Source: Aporrectodea caliginosa
Lineage: Eukaryota; Annelida; Clitellata; Crassiclitellata; Lumbricidae
Assembly (NCBI GenBank): GCA_020284085.1
Contig: JACEVL010006418.1
Coordinates: forward strand, 241,001 to 305,000
Length of the DNA stretch: 64,000 nucleotides
Direction of reading: 5' to 3'
Shown here piece after piece: positions 1 through 12,118 of the stretch. The first letter of the stretch is position 1, and each line of letters starts with the position of its first letter. The notes below the pieces were generated by a model. That model saw only the letters and a list, made by a program, of their open reading frames with translations. It ran no database searches and was not told the DNA's origin. A program made the translations under genes and the position numbers.

Positions 1-83
1 TATAGGCTAATATTAGATGTTCATTTAATCATAATCGTAACCTCCATAGCACTTCAAAGGTTTTGTATAACTGGTTGGAAGCC

Positions 84-129
84 TACATACATGCACACAC
101 ACACACACGCGCGCGTGTATATATACACA
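84..129. repeat. Alternating purine-pyrimidine tract (CA, CG, TA runs)
   Basis: Every base alternates purine and pyrimidine for 46 bp: a CA run, then CGCGCGCG at about 108-115, then a GT/TA run. Such tracts are the classic sequence type able to adopt Z-DNA. Less regular ACAT/CATA repeats follow to about 215. No gene is visible nearby. Confidence 0.85.
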
Positions 130-215
130 GATACTTACGAAATTACACATATGTTACACATACATGCATAGATATGAATACATGAATACATACATACATA
201 CAACATGCATACGTA

Positions 216-989
216 CATGCATACTTAGAGAAAAATATTGGAAACAATGAGCAGACATACGTTCTGATATGAGAGCATGCATAAGGATGTCACTAATAAA
301 TAATCGCAGTTAATATCAGTTTCCTGATTTTAAACAGTGTTGAACACGCTTAAACGTCTTTGACGGGTTTCTGCAATTAACTACAGACGAAATTAGAACT
401 AACTTTACTTGGGAGTCGGTCTTGCTAATCAAGGAACTGTCACTTAGTGAAGCAATTCCATTAATTTGACGTGAAAAGAATCTATTCCTGACTTCTCTGG
501 TCAATTCTAACTGTATTTTATGACCTCTCGCGCCCTGGTGTCCAATGCAAAAGGCATGAACCGATGGGGCACCAAAATCAAGTCTTAAGCCGTGTCTTTC
601 AACCTGGACGCAATCTGAACATTATTACTGTAGATTATATTTAGTTTATTAGAACAGACTGACAAACTGCAGCGAGTTACAGCGAGTTACATAATAGACG
701 ATAAGTGAAGAAAATCGTGCAACATGTTTACGTAGTCATCACCTGTGTCTGCCAGCGTCCAATGAAATCCAAACATGCCAATCAGTTCACCGTCCGTCGG
801 TCAGTAGACATGAGACCTGCTTTGTCTGTTTCACACTATTTACGAGGATTTCTAAAAAGCCTATTTGGGTTTGAAGGTCATGCACCCGACTGAACTGATG
901 TCGTGAATATCCTGTCTAAGGTATTAAAAAACAAGGTTTCCATCTTCAGCTCACGAAGCTGGCTGCTGTGATTTATTCGATTCCACCTA
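216..989. other. No recognisable gene
   Basis: Mixed-composition sequence with only short open frames (up to about 60 codons) that show no familiar motif. I see no RNA gene, no tandem array and no mobile-element terminus here. Confidence 0.5.
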
Positions 990-1412
990 AGCCGGGTCCG
1001 AGTCCGAGTCCAAGTCCAAATCTATCAACATCAAAATACAGTAAAACACGCAATTCAATGACACAGAATAAACAACAGCACTGTTAATACAGAAAGAAAC
1101 TGTTGATGTAATTTATCCAAATTACACTTTAAGACGCTGAATTAGATGAAGTTTTGTTCTATATAATCTGGCACGGTGAAAACGCATAAAAATTCCTACA
1201 CTGTTAACATACGTTCACCAGGCGCACTCGTGACAGGAACATCTAGGACTGAGTGTATTCAGTTGCCTGGTCTGCCCAGAAATCGTGACTCGAGTCAGCG
1301 AATCAAATTCGCGTCCAGGTGCCTCGACTCCGAGTCCAAGTCCGAGTCGTGACAGCCCGAGTCCAAGTCCGAGTCCGCAGAAAATCGGTCTTCAGTCGGA
1401 CTCGAATCATTG
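990..1412. repeat. Clusters of GAGTCC-type hexamer repeats
   Basis: Imperfect hexamers of the type GAGTCC/AAGTCC recur at 990-1020 and again at 1320-1412, separated by ordinary sequence. On the - strand the second cluster lies immediately 3' of the retrotransposon fragment at 1436-1761, so it may be part of that element's 3' region. That link is inference from adjacency. Confidence 0.6.
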
Positions 1413-1435
1413 ACTGGACTCGAGTACTCACCTTG

Positions 1436-1761
1436 TCACCTTGTGCCGTCCATTCGCCGAATCCTAGCGACCGTCATAGTCAGCCTTCTCCATGTGTTCC
1501 GATCTCTCGTCGCCTCTCTCAGCTCCGGAATGTTCATCATCATCGTCTCGTGTATCTCCTCCATCCATCTCTTTCTTGGTCGTCCTCTTCCTCGTCTTCC
1601 CTCCCCACACGCCAGCATCATCTCCTTTTCCATGCCGTCCGCCCGCATCACATGGCCAAAATACATCACTTTTTGTCTCGCCGCTCTTTGTCTCAATGTT
1701 ATCTCTCCTCTTAAGTGTCCTATCTCTTCCAGTATATGTTCGAGTACTACATAAGTGAAAA
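1436..1761 (-). mobile_element. Non-LTR retrotransposon fragment, C-terminal end of ORF2-like protein
   Basis: The - strand frame reads ...YFGHVMRADG..., then EGRRGRGRPRKRWMEEI, then a DRNTWRRL-type segment and a stop. The order FGHVMR / GRRGRGRPRKRW / DR..WR is a hallmark of the region after the reverse transcriptase domain in many RTE- and CR1/Jockey-like LINE proteins. About 105 codons are open, with in-frame sequence upstream to about 1761 but no RT catalytic motif in this window, so this is a 5'-truncated copy. It is not a host gene. The clade is uncertain; identity as a LINE remnant is fairly secure. Confidence 0.75.
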
Positions 1762-3500
1762 CTGGTTGTGGCTACCTTAAGATCTGGCTACCGAGTACCC
1801 AAAGCCTGGCTTTTAAATGGCGAAGTATCTGGCTTCGTTCATTTTACAACACATTTGGAAAGTCATAATTATATAATTGGTTTAGAAGACCGATGTCCAC
1901 TGTCCAGGCACGTAGCGAGACTTAAATTCATAGACCATTGGCAAAATCCTGGTCATTGGGCTCATTAGTCAATCGAAGTTCCAACAATATAAAAAAGCAA
2001 GAGGTGGCAACTGCCTCCTCGTGCCTAGCTACGCCTATGTGTGTGTCATCTACTTTTATGAATATTAGAATAGTGTCGTTGAATAACAGATGTGGAAGTT
2101 ATGAAAGTAAACAGATATCCAATGAATTCACAGCTTTTGACCTACGACGGTTCTTCTGATATTTGCCCTGCTGTGTGCTTTATCGAATTTGTTTCCGACC
2201 GCATGAATATTTATTTATGCGTTTTCAATTTCGGAATCGACGGTCTTTTATAATCAAGCAATATTCGTCGTTCATGTAATTTTGTTATGAGCTCATGTCC
2301 GCTTCGTTTTCTATTTATTCCGTCTGCAGGCCATACAGGTTGTTGGACCGCTGGTCTCTTCTGTTGGCGACGCAATACACTCTCTCCTCTCATTTGCTCG
2401 CGTTGCTCTTCATTGCATGTCTGTTGCAAAATAACGTATTTATCACTCGTGTCTCCGTTGGAAGCACAGCTGCATCAGATTCATCGGCGGCGGCAGCGAT
2501 GTCCGAAAAATCTGATTCGGTCCATTTTTTACTTGAATGAATTGGTCCAATGAACTTTCCAGGATTTAGATCAGGAAATCATCCATGGGCTCAGCAGAAT
2601 GAATGACATTACTCTTTCGAGTGTGTCTATCACGGGACAGCGTCTGTGATCAACCTGCTAATGTAATGGTCTGTGCCCTGACGTATTCGAACATTGATCA
2701 GCGTCACTTGATTTGACGCAATGTAATACCTGCTCTGCATGGTTTAATTTGGTTTGAACTAAAGTCGTGTTGGCCGAAACTTGCTTATTATAATTAAAAT
2801 AAACGTTATAATTATATTTGCTGTAATTTGACGAACCGTCCGGAAACGTTCTGGTGTATTTTCATCGGGGATTTTCTTGTCAGGTGGCAGCAGGCAATTG
2901 AAATTGCTCAATTGATGTAAGCACGATTCAGATCAAAGTCGTCGGCGATGGCTTGATTTGATTGATAGGATCCGCTGCTAATTGGATTGATGTAGCTCCT
3001 CGAGGGTAGATGTTTGATTACGACAGGCTTTACCTGGACCAATGACCCACATTGAAGTCCTTCTTGCTTTAAAAAGAGCTTAAATGGGAGACGAAACGAA
3101 GGCTTCTAATGAACGAAGAACGTGACATGCACTAAATTCAGATGTTCAGCAACTAGCAGAGACATTCAGCGAAGCATGCTCAATAAATTGACTTCGCTGA
3201 GGAAATTGCCGACAGGAAAGAGACGTCCATACTTACTACAGGTGTAATGTAAATACTGCAGTGTAACGTAACCAGCGTGAGATTTTTGAAACGCGTTACA
3301 CAGATGTTTCGGTCCTTATAAGAGTTATTTGTTGGACTGGACTGTTTCGAATTCATTCGAATCCAAGTAATTTCTCCGTTGTATATCAGACGCTGTGTAT
3401 TCGGAACAAGACACAGCGTTGCATATTTGCTGTCCAATATTGGCATTTGCACAGAGATGAAAAAGCGCAGCTGGATCTTTGGGTCATTAGCCCGGTCACC
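1762..3500. other. No recognisable gene
   Basis: Unique-looking sequence. Open frames on both strands stay under about 90 codons and have no domain or motif that I recognise. No tandem arrays or transposon ends are visible. Confidence 0.5.
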
Positions 3501-3510
3501 TGTACGCTGC

Positions 3511-3707
3511 TGCTGCTGCTGCTGCTGCCGCCAGACGACGAGTAACCGGATTCGTGATAACGGAAGAAAGTTTTATGGCTCACTGTTCTGCTTCATGCCA
3601 TCTTTTCTCAGCTGCCTCTTCTTCTTCTCCTCCTTCTTCTTCTCCTTCTTCTCTTCCTCCTCTCCTTCGTCTTCTTCTCCTTATTCTCCTCCTTCTCCTT
3701 TCTCAAA
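3511..3707. repeat. CTG run and pyrimidine-rich CTT/CCT tract
   Basis: A short CTG run (3511-3530) is followed at 3618-3707 by an imperfect CTT/CCT polypyrimidine tract on the + strand. Open frames across it encode only Ser/Leu- or Arg-rich low complexity and are not credible genes. Confidence 0.75.
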
Positions 3708-4680
3708 TGGCCGAGAAGGCAATGACCCCCTTCTGTGATCCCAGGGCCATTAAGAGGCGCACATGTGGAAGCGGAATGGGGAATTTTTCTGCATGAATTT
3801 GGCATGAAGATATTAAATGCAACGGAGAGAGAAAGAGTTACTGTGCAAAAATTGGAAGGACCGTAAAGGAAGCAGGAGGCAGCTGGCCAGGTAAATCAAG
3901 CTGTTGATGAAAGATTAAAAATGAATAAGATCTCAAGGCAAGCAGAAGTATAATTCTTATAGGAACCGTTGGACGATAAGCAACAGCTTTACTCTACTAG
4001 TACAAATAAAAGGAAAAGCAGACACTTTTCACTTGAATATCTTACACAGATGAAAATCTTACAAAGATTGCATTTTAATATCTAACATATGCTGCATGTG
4101 AATATCTTAACTAGATCAAAGAAGGGTCCGCTGTCAAATATCAGACAGCGCTCAGTATGTTCCGAAATATGTACGCATTGTTTGACCAAGGTGAGAATAA
4201 AAACTGAACTTTAGGTCCAATGCCTCGTCCATTGTTAACTGTACATTTCAGTGTTCCAATGGGATTCTTAGCGCAAATCCAATGAGGTGAAATAAAGGCG
4301 CAAATGAAGATCTTAAGTGAGCTTCAGTAGTTCCAAATGCACCGTCATTCTTCTTAAGTCGTCATTTCATCCGCAGTCATTTCGACGACCAGAAGACCCA
4401 TTGAAACCGGTCGACCGCCGCCTTCGCCTCCGTCGTCTTCAATGACTCTCTCACCGTAAAATAATGATCGTCTGGTAGGTCGATGGCAATCGAGAACCAA
4501 GCACAGTCGCAGACGGGAAAACGCCGGAGGGAAGTGAACCACGTAACAAGGTTCGTGTAATTGTTGATAAGTCGGCGACGAAAGGGTGAAGAGGCCAGGG
4601 TCCTCCCGTCGCACGTCCGTCCGCCCGCCCGCCCCCCACCTACGTAACTTCAGTCATTATTGAGTCCTATGTGAGACACC
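3708..4680. other. No recognisable gene
   Basis: Ordinary-composition sequence without arrays. The longest open frames (about 60-85 codons, - strand around 4354-4639) have no recognisable motif. Confidence 0.5.
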
Positions 4681-4685
4681 TACAG

Positions 4686-4822
4686 GTTTTATTTTAGTTA
4701 TAGTTATAGTTATAGTTAATGATTTTTATTTTAGTTATAGTTATAGTTATAGTTAGTATTATTTTTTAGTTATAGTTATAGTTATAGTTAATGGATTTTT
4801 ATTTTAGTTAATTTTAGTTACT
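4686..4822. repeat. TAGTTA hexamer minisatellite with higher-order units
   Basis: Blocks of three to four TAGTTA units are separated by TTTTTATTTTAG-type spacers, and the block-plus-spacer is itself repeated about three times, giving a repeat with a period of roughly 45-55 bp. It is AT-rich and non-coding. Confidence 0.8.
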
Positions 4823-5914
4823 TCAGTTCATTAATATGATTGTGCGTATTAATAGCATTTTGAGCTATGACCTTTGAAGCATGGATACATTCAGCCTCAT
4901 CAATACACGAGTTTCCAAAGTAACTGTGACTGCATTTTTGTGTGTATTGGTTATTTTCGTTATGTGGGTGTGTGTGTGTGACTACTGTGTGTGTGTGACT
5001 GTGTAGGCGTCAGTGTGTGTCGATCTTCAGCGTGTGTGAATGGACGATGATGTGTCCTATGGGGAGCTCGTTCTTTGCTGGCTTTCTCGCTATGATTTGT
5101 TTGTGGGATTTCGCGTTGGCTTACATCTGTCCTCCGGTCGAAAGCGCATCCTGTTCGGCAAAGGACCGGCTTCCGTATGAAAAACGATCCGCGTCTGATG
5201 CCTTCATCAATATTTAGCAGCTGGATGGCATAATAATTTCTTGTCCGTCGTTGCTTCTGCTGCTGCTGATGCCTGAGACGACGACTTTTGCTATAAACTC
5301 ATCGGTGCAGAGATGCAATTTCCCCAAAGAACGTATCCTCTTAATTTATGCGACAAACAACTGTTACAGTTCACGTATTAACGAGAAGGTCTACACGACA
5401 CTGTGTAAGATTTACACTGCAGTTAGTTCCGAAATGACTGACTGCCTCACGTTCGGTGTCCTCCAACAATGTTTACCGCTTAAAGTTTCAGAAAGTGCTC
5501 ATGACCCTCGCCTTCTAAATAGCCTACAGTTCTAGAGCCCTAGCTTATAGCCTAAACTTTAAACTAACTCCTGAATATTCTTTACCTTGCCGCGTTTTGT
5601 CAGCTTGCTATCCAATAAACAAATATACATATATCTTTGCTTTTGGAAGTGCTATGTCCTCGATGAGACTAATAACTAATGCTCTTCTCTTTTAATTTTC
5701 TTAGCCTACTGTTCATTTTAAAGTTGATTTAACTTTGCTGTAAATGTCCGACTTTAAGAGTTACATGGCCAGAGTTACATATTGTCAACTCTTTCCATGT
5801 AACTGACTGTAGCATGTGCATCTGAAAGCAGTTTGTTTCCATTCAGTGTAGGTCAGATCTTTTATAGCAGCAACGGATCTAATTACAAAACCATCTGGTC
5901 ATCTGGTTGGCTGC
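4823..5914. other. No recognisable gene; short GT tract
   Basis: A small GTGTGT cluster lies at about 4965-5020. Two short open frames (5017-5217 and 5251-5535, +) have no recognisable domain. Nothing else is supported. Confidence 0.45.
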
Positions 5915-6239
5915 ATGGCTTTAAACTCTCGCGACATCTTAAGTGAATGTCCGCGGCATCAACGCCAGGAACCGCGCAAAAGCCGCAACAGACGACACAG
6001 GAGGTTACTGAAGCAGTTCGTTTGGCCCCGCATGCAGTCAAAAGCAACTCTCATCCCTTGGTTTGCACAGATTGACGACCGATCCCGGTTGCAAGAAGTC
6101 TTGATCTGTTTATTCATCTTGAGCTGTACAATCGGATTGACATGTCTGAGATCAGACACTTGTGTAAGACGACGTTTGACGGTCCATGGGTCGAAACCGA
6201 GTGTGGGCAGAATGACAAGTAAATTGGTCTGACAGAATT

Positions 6240-7095
6240 TCTGTTCTGTTTTCGATCTAATACTCGGAAAACAAGAGGCGTTGTTTACAAATCGTTAGGA
6301 TCTCACGAGAGGCATTTGCATCCATAAATTATACCAATGGGATCTGAATAATATGCGGTGAATTCGGGCCTACATAGATGAACACATTACGTTGAGGTTC
6401 TTTATGGAAATCTCTGTATTACAACACAATTAAGCAGCTCTTGCAACCTCTTTAAGAGATTCGTCTTTCATTCAGAACTGCATGAAAGCACTCATTTTCC
6501 ATAATATCTCTCCTGAGTCACTTCTTACTTCCCTCGTCGCTCCAGTTCTATACACCGTGAGGTCCGTGAATGTCTATAGATATACTCGTTTAATGTCAGG
6601 TGACACACAGCATCTGGTTAGAAGATAATGGAAATCTTTCTCGTCTTTTGGACCGTCTTTTTCTTTTGCAGAGAAGAAACATTGTCAGCCTCTCTTAAGA
6701 TGGACTTCATCAGGTCTTTCCTACAGCCATGCTCCTTCTATTCGGTTTCTTAAAATGTGCAATGCATGTTTTCAGATGTATGCATGCATGAATGCAATTT
6801 AATTGTTCTGTCTTGTTAAATGTCTTCTTAACTTTGTTATTGTTTGTCAAATCCCATCTCTCTCTATTATGGTCGTCATTTATCGAACATTTTCCCTTCC
6901 ACTTCTTCCTTCCTGCCTTTCTCAAAACATCCGCGTCCAATGTATAATAATAGCTCCAATTTATGGTTACGCACAGATTCTAAAATCCACCAACCCCGCC
7001 GCTACCTGGATAATTGGAATGACTTGGCCACCGCTGACGACGTCGTTGCCTTCGGCGGAATGACCGTCGTCGTAATAGTATCCAACAGGCAGGAG
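6240..7095. other. No recognisable gene
   Basis: Mixed sequence with open frames under 100 codons in both orientations and no motifs that I recognise. Confidence 0.45.
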
Positions 7096-7102
7096 GGAGG
7101 CC

Positions 7103-7132
7103 CTGCGGCGGCGGCGGCGGCGGCGGCAGGAG
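7103..7132. repeat. GGC trinucleotide run
   Basis: About eight GCG/GGC triplets occur at the start of a locally GC-rich stretch (about 7000-7500). Confidence 0.8.
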
Positions 7133-7299
7133 GTTAGTTTGCTTGAGATGTTGCTCGACTGTCATTATCAGGTCATCCTGCTCATCGCTATAAATCCTCC
7201 TTATGCCGTAATAACGTTTCATTGTTCGCTCGTCTGGCTCCATAATCTCAGTCTTCATCCAGAGTCTTCATCCAGCCACGATGTTTCTGTTGTCCGTGA

Positions 7300-7435
7300 C
7301 CGCCCCTCCGTGCCACGCCCCTCCAGCCCGGCCACCGCCGGTCCCAGCCCCTGCAGAGTCCGGCCATCGCCCCTCCAGCCCGGCCATCGCCCCTCCAGCC
7401 CGGCCATCGCCCCTCCAGCCCGGCCACCGCCCTGA
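7300..7435. repeat. 20-bp GC-rich minisatellite
   Basis: The unit CCCCTCCAGCCCGGCCATCG is repeated about three times exactly, with diverged copies on both sides. A 118-codon frame beginning with ATG at 7281 crosses it and encodes a Pro/Ala-rich stretch and an unremarkable C-terminal part. I treat that frame as a by-product of the array. Confidence 0.8.
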
Positions 7436-7639
7436 AACCCGGTCGCCCCCCGCCCCGCTGCAGAGCCCGACCACCGCCGCTGACGACGCCACGGGAGTCA
7501 CAGAAAATGCGTCTGCGTCATTTATTTACGAAAGCAGAACAAATTTATTGCGCTGTCTAAGAAGAATTCGGAGATACGTGAAGATGGAAGAAACGGTTCC
7601 TCAGGGACCAAGTCAGGAGTTGACGAGGTACGCATAGGT

Positions 7640-10200
7640 ATCATAGCAAAAGTAGGCTTCTTGTTCTTCAGGGCGGTTGCTAATTGCAGACGGATGGGGG
7701 AGGTTGTTTTGAGCCAGCTCTATTAAAGCCATCGTACATAATCGCCGTTGGTAATTATACTTCAGAAATAATGTTGCTGCTGTAGTTGGCCTGCGGTTGA
7801 AATTAATCGATGTCAACTCTCTGATGTTTCTTTTCATCTCTATATATCAGTCGATTTCCTAGATTTCCTGTCCTCAAGTCCTGCAATGCTTTTGTGAAGT
7901 TTACGTGTGAAGAACCGTGTTCTCAGTTTCTTGTAAACGTGCGGCAAACACATTCCTCGATTGCTAATTTTCTTCTTTTGTTTGACAGTTCTTTTTAGGC
8001 ATTGCACGCAATCTAAACCAAGTTGCACAATGTTCGCGAACACTTATCATGTGACTCATAAATCTGTTTCTACAGGACAGTTGTAATGCAATAAGACATT
8101 TATATAGCGCCTCTCAAGCACTTCCCAAAAGTAAAGTTTACGGCAGATAGAGATATAAGATAGGTGCTTAATTAAATAGCGCTAAATTAATTATGCTGAA
8201 AAATACACAGGCCTACATTTGTACATTAAAGTATCTGACGTATTATGTTTAAAATACCGGTATCACCAAGCTAAACGAGTCTTCTGTGTAAATCCAAAGT
8301 AGGTTTAAAGACACTTAATGCAGATGAGATTGGCTTATAATCTCGTCTCATAATATTATAGTTACATGAAATGAACTCTGCAGTGGTTTTCACGGAACAA
8401 CCTTCTTCAACGCAAATATACAGTCAGACTAACATTCGACATAACTCAAGATGCATCGATAGATAACATGCAGTGTAGAGGCGCCATATAAAGCCTCCGC
8501 ATGCGTACACGGAGTTACAAATGTTCTGATAAACATACATGTGCACCTGCATACATGCATACACACTGTATGACATTTGCAGATAATATGCGCCAAACTA
8601 TTGTGTCATGTTACATATTCCTGATAGACTCTGATGGCTGAAACATTTTGTCCATCTTTCTTTGCTCTGATGCTAAACGGGGAGAAACAAAACAGTTGAA
8701 CATTACAGTTTGTAAAAGGTTTGTGGACTGAATTCTAAGTTTCGTCTTGTATTCGTCTATGAAATGTGCTAAATGCTGTAGTTTCTTCGTCAGCATTTTA
8801 TGGTTTACGTTCAGATCCACGTAGACTTCTAGAAAGTCCCTGAAAGATTGATCGGATGGACGGAGGCAGAAGACTGTTTGGTATGAGTTCAGCGGTTGAA
8901 CTGATCCAATGAATGCTGATTACATGAAATTGTCTCCAAGAAATTCTTAGTCTGTCGTCATTTCAATGCCTATGATTGAAGGAGTCTAGATTGGAGAATG
9001 TCAAACGATGCCATCATCTCGTCGTCATCAATAGTTGAGCATCATTCTCGTGATCATTATCTCCTCTTTCGTCCAATTCATTTGCTAAATACCATCGCAC
9101 GAATGAGAGACGCTGCAGTCATCATTAAAGTATTTGTCTCGAATTCTAACAACAAACAATAGACAAACAGCCGTCGGACATCGGAAGAAAACAGTGAATC
9201 GGAAGGATGGACTGATGGAAAGAGAGGATGAGGGACAAAGGGACAGAAGGAAGGAGAGAATGATGGAGGGACAGAAGTACAGACGAATGGAGGGACAGAT
9301 GAACAGAATGAAAAACAAATGATTGAAAGATACAGATGCATTTGAACAGAAAGATAGAAGGACGGATGTATACAGAAAGAAAGACATTTAAGAGGACGGA
9401 TGGTCAGGGAGACATAGAAGAGGAGCTGAACATTCAGAGCAGGTGTAACACCCAGTGTATGAGACTCACCTGAAATGTACCCTCAGGGTGATTTGTGACT
9501 GAGATTTCACACGACGTCATTAGAATAAGCAACAGTCATTTTCCTCTCTAATCTCGAATTATTGCTTCCAAAGCAGATAAACATTTTCAACAGTTGTCCC
9601 TTTGAATCGTTTATGGCTGTACACGTATCTGAATGTCATTATTGAGGCAATATTTCAAATGAAAGACCTTTGATCAATGCTTCTTTGAGGCGATGGCTTG
9701 AAGACAGCTTTCGTTTGATATTAGCCTGAATGTAGAGTTTGTCGGAGCGCTGGCAGTGCATGACTCAATCGTCAATTCAAGTTATTAGAAATAAATGGAC
9801 GCCTGAAGAGCAAATGTGGAGCGGAAAGACCAGAAATCGAGCAGAAGAAGAGAGTGTGGTATTTCAGATAAAAAGAAGTGTCCCTCCATTTCGTGCAATT
9901 TCTCTTGGGTCATAAAACAGGAACTGGATGAAACCCTTCGATCGTAGTCCACTGACTGTCAAGGTCTTAAATGTATCGACTGCATTTGCCCCGCAGAACA
10001 AAAGCTTTGCAAGTGATTTTATTGTTGACGACGATTTCTCTGCAGGGAATTCTCTCATGTTTATTCATGAGAAGGGTCAAGGGTTCATATACATCCGGTC
10101 CTTAATTGCGGACCGTAGTTCCCCGAATCAATTCCAGAATAGATGAGCAGAGCCACCAGGATTCTCCTCCTCCTGTCGTCAGCTGCTGTGCTTTGAGGAA
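7640..10200. other. No recognisable gene; SINE-tail-like motif and purine-rich tract
   Basis: Position 8095-8120 carries TTATATAGCGCCTCTCAAG, a motif that recurs in this window (for example near 39155 and 58230) and resembles the end of a short interspersed element. A GGACAGA/GGAGGGACAG purine-rich tract lies at about 9195-9320. No credible coding sequence was seen. Confidence 0.45.
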
Positions 10201-10227
10201 CAACAGATTCTGAAATCTAGGCATGGG

Positions 10228-10530
10228 TGGGTGTGTGGGTGGGTGTGTGGGTGCGCGCGACAAAGACCAGAGCTTCTGATACTGTCATGCAGGTAAACAC
10301 TGCAACAGCGTGGGTGGGTGAGTTGGGTGGGTGCGCGCGACACAGACCAGAGCTTCGGTTGACACTGACACAGTCTGACTCATGCAGGTGAAACACTGCA
10401 ACAGCGTAGGGTTAGGGTTATTGTTAGGGTTAGGGTTAGGGTTAGCGTGGCACACTGCCACAGCGTGACATAGGCAGGCGACATACTGCCACAGTGTGAC
10501 ATAGGCAGGTGACACACTGCCACATCCAGG
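10228..10530. repeat. Composite tandem duplication with GTGGGTGGGTG and GCCACAG units
   Basis: A segment of about 90 bp containing GGGTGCGCGCGACA, ACCAGAGCTTC and ACACTGCAACAGCGT occurs twice (about 10240-10315 and 10328-10407). After the telomere-like run there are further CACACTGCCACAG / GTGACATAGGCAGG units of about 35 bp. This is a locally amplified minisatellite, not coding. Confidence 0.75.
10407..10446 (+). repeat. Interstitial telomere-like TTAGGG repeats
   Basis: About six TTAGGG units, one interrupted, are embedded inside the surrounding minisatellite. TTAGGG is the ancestral metazoan telomere repeat. The flanks are ordinary internal sequence, so this is an interstitial site and not a chromosome end. 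Confidence 0.85.
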
Positions 10531-10710
10531 GGCATGCAGAGTAGGGGAGGGTGATGGTGGTGGCGGCGTGTGAGGATTATTGATCTTATGCCAAGCGAGG
10601 TCACAAGCGGAGCAGGTCCGGCTTCCGACTAATTTACAAGACCGTCTGTCTTTGGACCGTCATTGATGCTGCAGCAGCTGCCGCAGTATACGGACGTTGG
10701 CTACACTGCT

Positions 10711-10712
10711 TC

Positions 10713-10767
<55 letters not shown>

Positions 10768-10888
10768 GACAGACAGACAGAGAGACAGACAGAGACAGAG
10801 ACAGAGACAGAGACAGAGACAGAGACAGAGACAGAGACAGAGAGACAGAGAGCGAGACAGAGAGACAGAGACAGAGAGAGAGAGAGAG
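10711..10888. repeat. GA / GACA microsatellite
   Basis: A purine-rich compound array: a GA run, then GACA units, then GAGACA units, ending in a GA run. All open frames across it are low-complexity shadows. Confidence 0.9.
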
Positions 10889-11336
10889 TGTGTCACTGAT
10901 GTCGATGCGCCCATCACATCCAGAGGCATTCAGACAGAATTCCATGGTCTGCATCGTCACCTCATTCTCCGATACAGAAGTCCATTGTAAACGGTGCTTG
11001 TCAAATGGCAGGCATGCAGCCACGCCCTCTGGGGGCCTTCTCGTAATGTACACAGCATTTGTATAGGGCCACCGTTATAGGACTCCTGATTCAACAACAC
11101 CAATCTAACACCGTCGAAAAGATGTCTTGTTAAGCCTTTGACGGAATGAAATTGGAAAAGACTCAAGGGTTCTGTGTGTATGCGTGCATTTGTGTCTTTG
11201 GATGTGTACATCAGTCTAAGGACTTCTTCTCAAAGCAGGTGCGCCTTATTAAAAGAAGAGAATTGCAACGTGGGCAGAGGTCAAAAGCATCGTATTAGTG
11301 TTCGCATGAAACTGTTTCTGAGGAGGAATAACAACG

Positions 11337-11368
<32 letters not shown>

Positions 11369-12116
11369 AATAATAAACAACACCATTTTCTATCGCCTCT
11401 CAGTTGCGATCCAACGCTTTAATGCTGTCGCCCGTTGCCACACTTCCTCCTTTCGGGAACTTGACGAGACTTATCCAGCCCAGACATTTAACAATTATTC
11501 TCCGGAGCCAGTTTAAATCCCCGAACACCATTATTATGTACATCGGGAAAAATATTATTAATAATAATAATAAAACGATTGATATAGCGCCGTAGCACCG
11601 ACCGAGGTCGAACAAAGGTCTGTAGACATGTCAGTGGCAGTTCAAAATTAAGGATATAAATTATGTGATATTTTCAAAAGAGAGGTCATTTATGGACCAG
11701 TGCACGGTGTGCGCTGTTTTCTCGTTTTCTTGTGTGGTTGTTCAGAGTTGAACTGGAACCCAATGCGAATGAGAAAGAGCTTTGGCCTCTGCTGCTTGTC
11801 ACGTCCAATGGGATCTGCCTGTCTGTGTATATATCTGTTTATCTGAAAATGTTGTGTTGCCTTTTAAGAGCTTACCCGAAACAGCAGAGTGCCATGGATG
11901 GAGGAGAGACAACATTCCTAACGTATGTACAAACTGAATGTTGTCGGGAGGGATTTGCTTGTGTCATTCATTCTCCTCAGATTCCATATGTCAACCTTCT
12001 TTACCGCACGGAGGAAAATCGCGGAAGTGGACAGTGGAAGGTTGATATTTTATGTATGAATCGATGCGTAGGTGACTGTTGGAAACGGAGAACTGATTAA
12101 CGGTGTCACTGTTGTA
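10889..12116. other. No recognisable gene; AAC/AAT run
   Basis: An AAC/AAT microsatellite lies at 11330-11378 and a small AAT cluster at about 11555-11572, followed by GATATAGCGCC near 11580. An ATG-initiated 83-codon frame at 11849-12100 is rich in Cys but matches nothing that I know. It ends just before the mariner insertion. Confidence 0.45.
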
Positions 12117-12118
12117 TA

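Noticed and set aside
5915..6232. Possible retroelement integrase remnant around RRLLKQFVWPRM
   Set aside because: A short FVWP-like string recalls the integrase zinc-binding region of Ty3-type elements, but no His/Cys pattern or neighbouring motif is present, so the match may be chance.
7281..7637. 118-codon Pro/Ala-rich frame with a hydrophobic start
   Set aside because: More than a third of it is the 20-bp GC minisatellite, and no domain or splice support exists.
10407..10446. Chromosome end
   Set aside because: The TTAGGG run is only about 40 bp and sequence continues normally on both sides.
11849..12100. 83-codon Cys-containing frame before the first mariner
   Set aside because: No recognisable domain, no splice or promoter evidence, and length within chance expectation.
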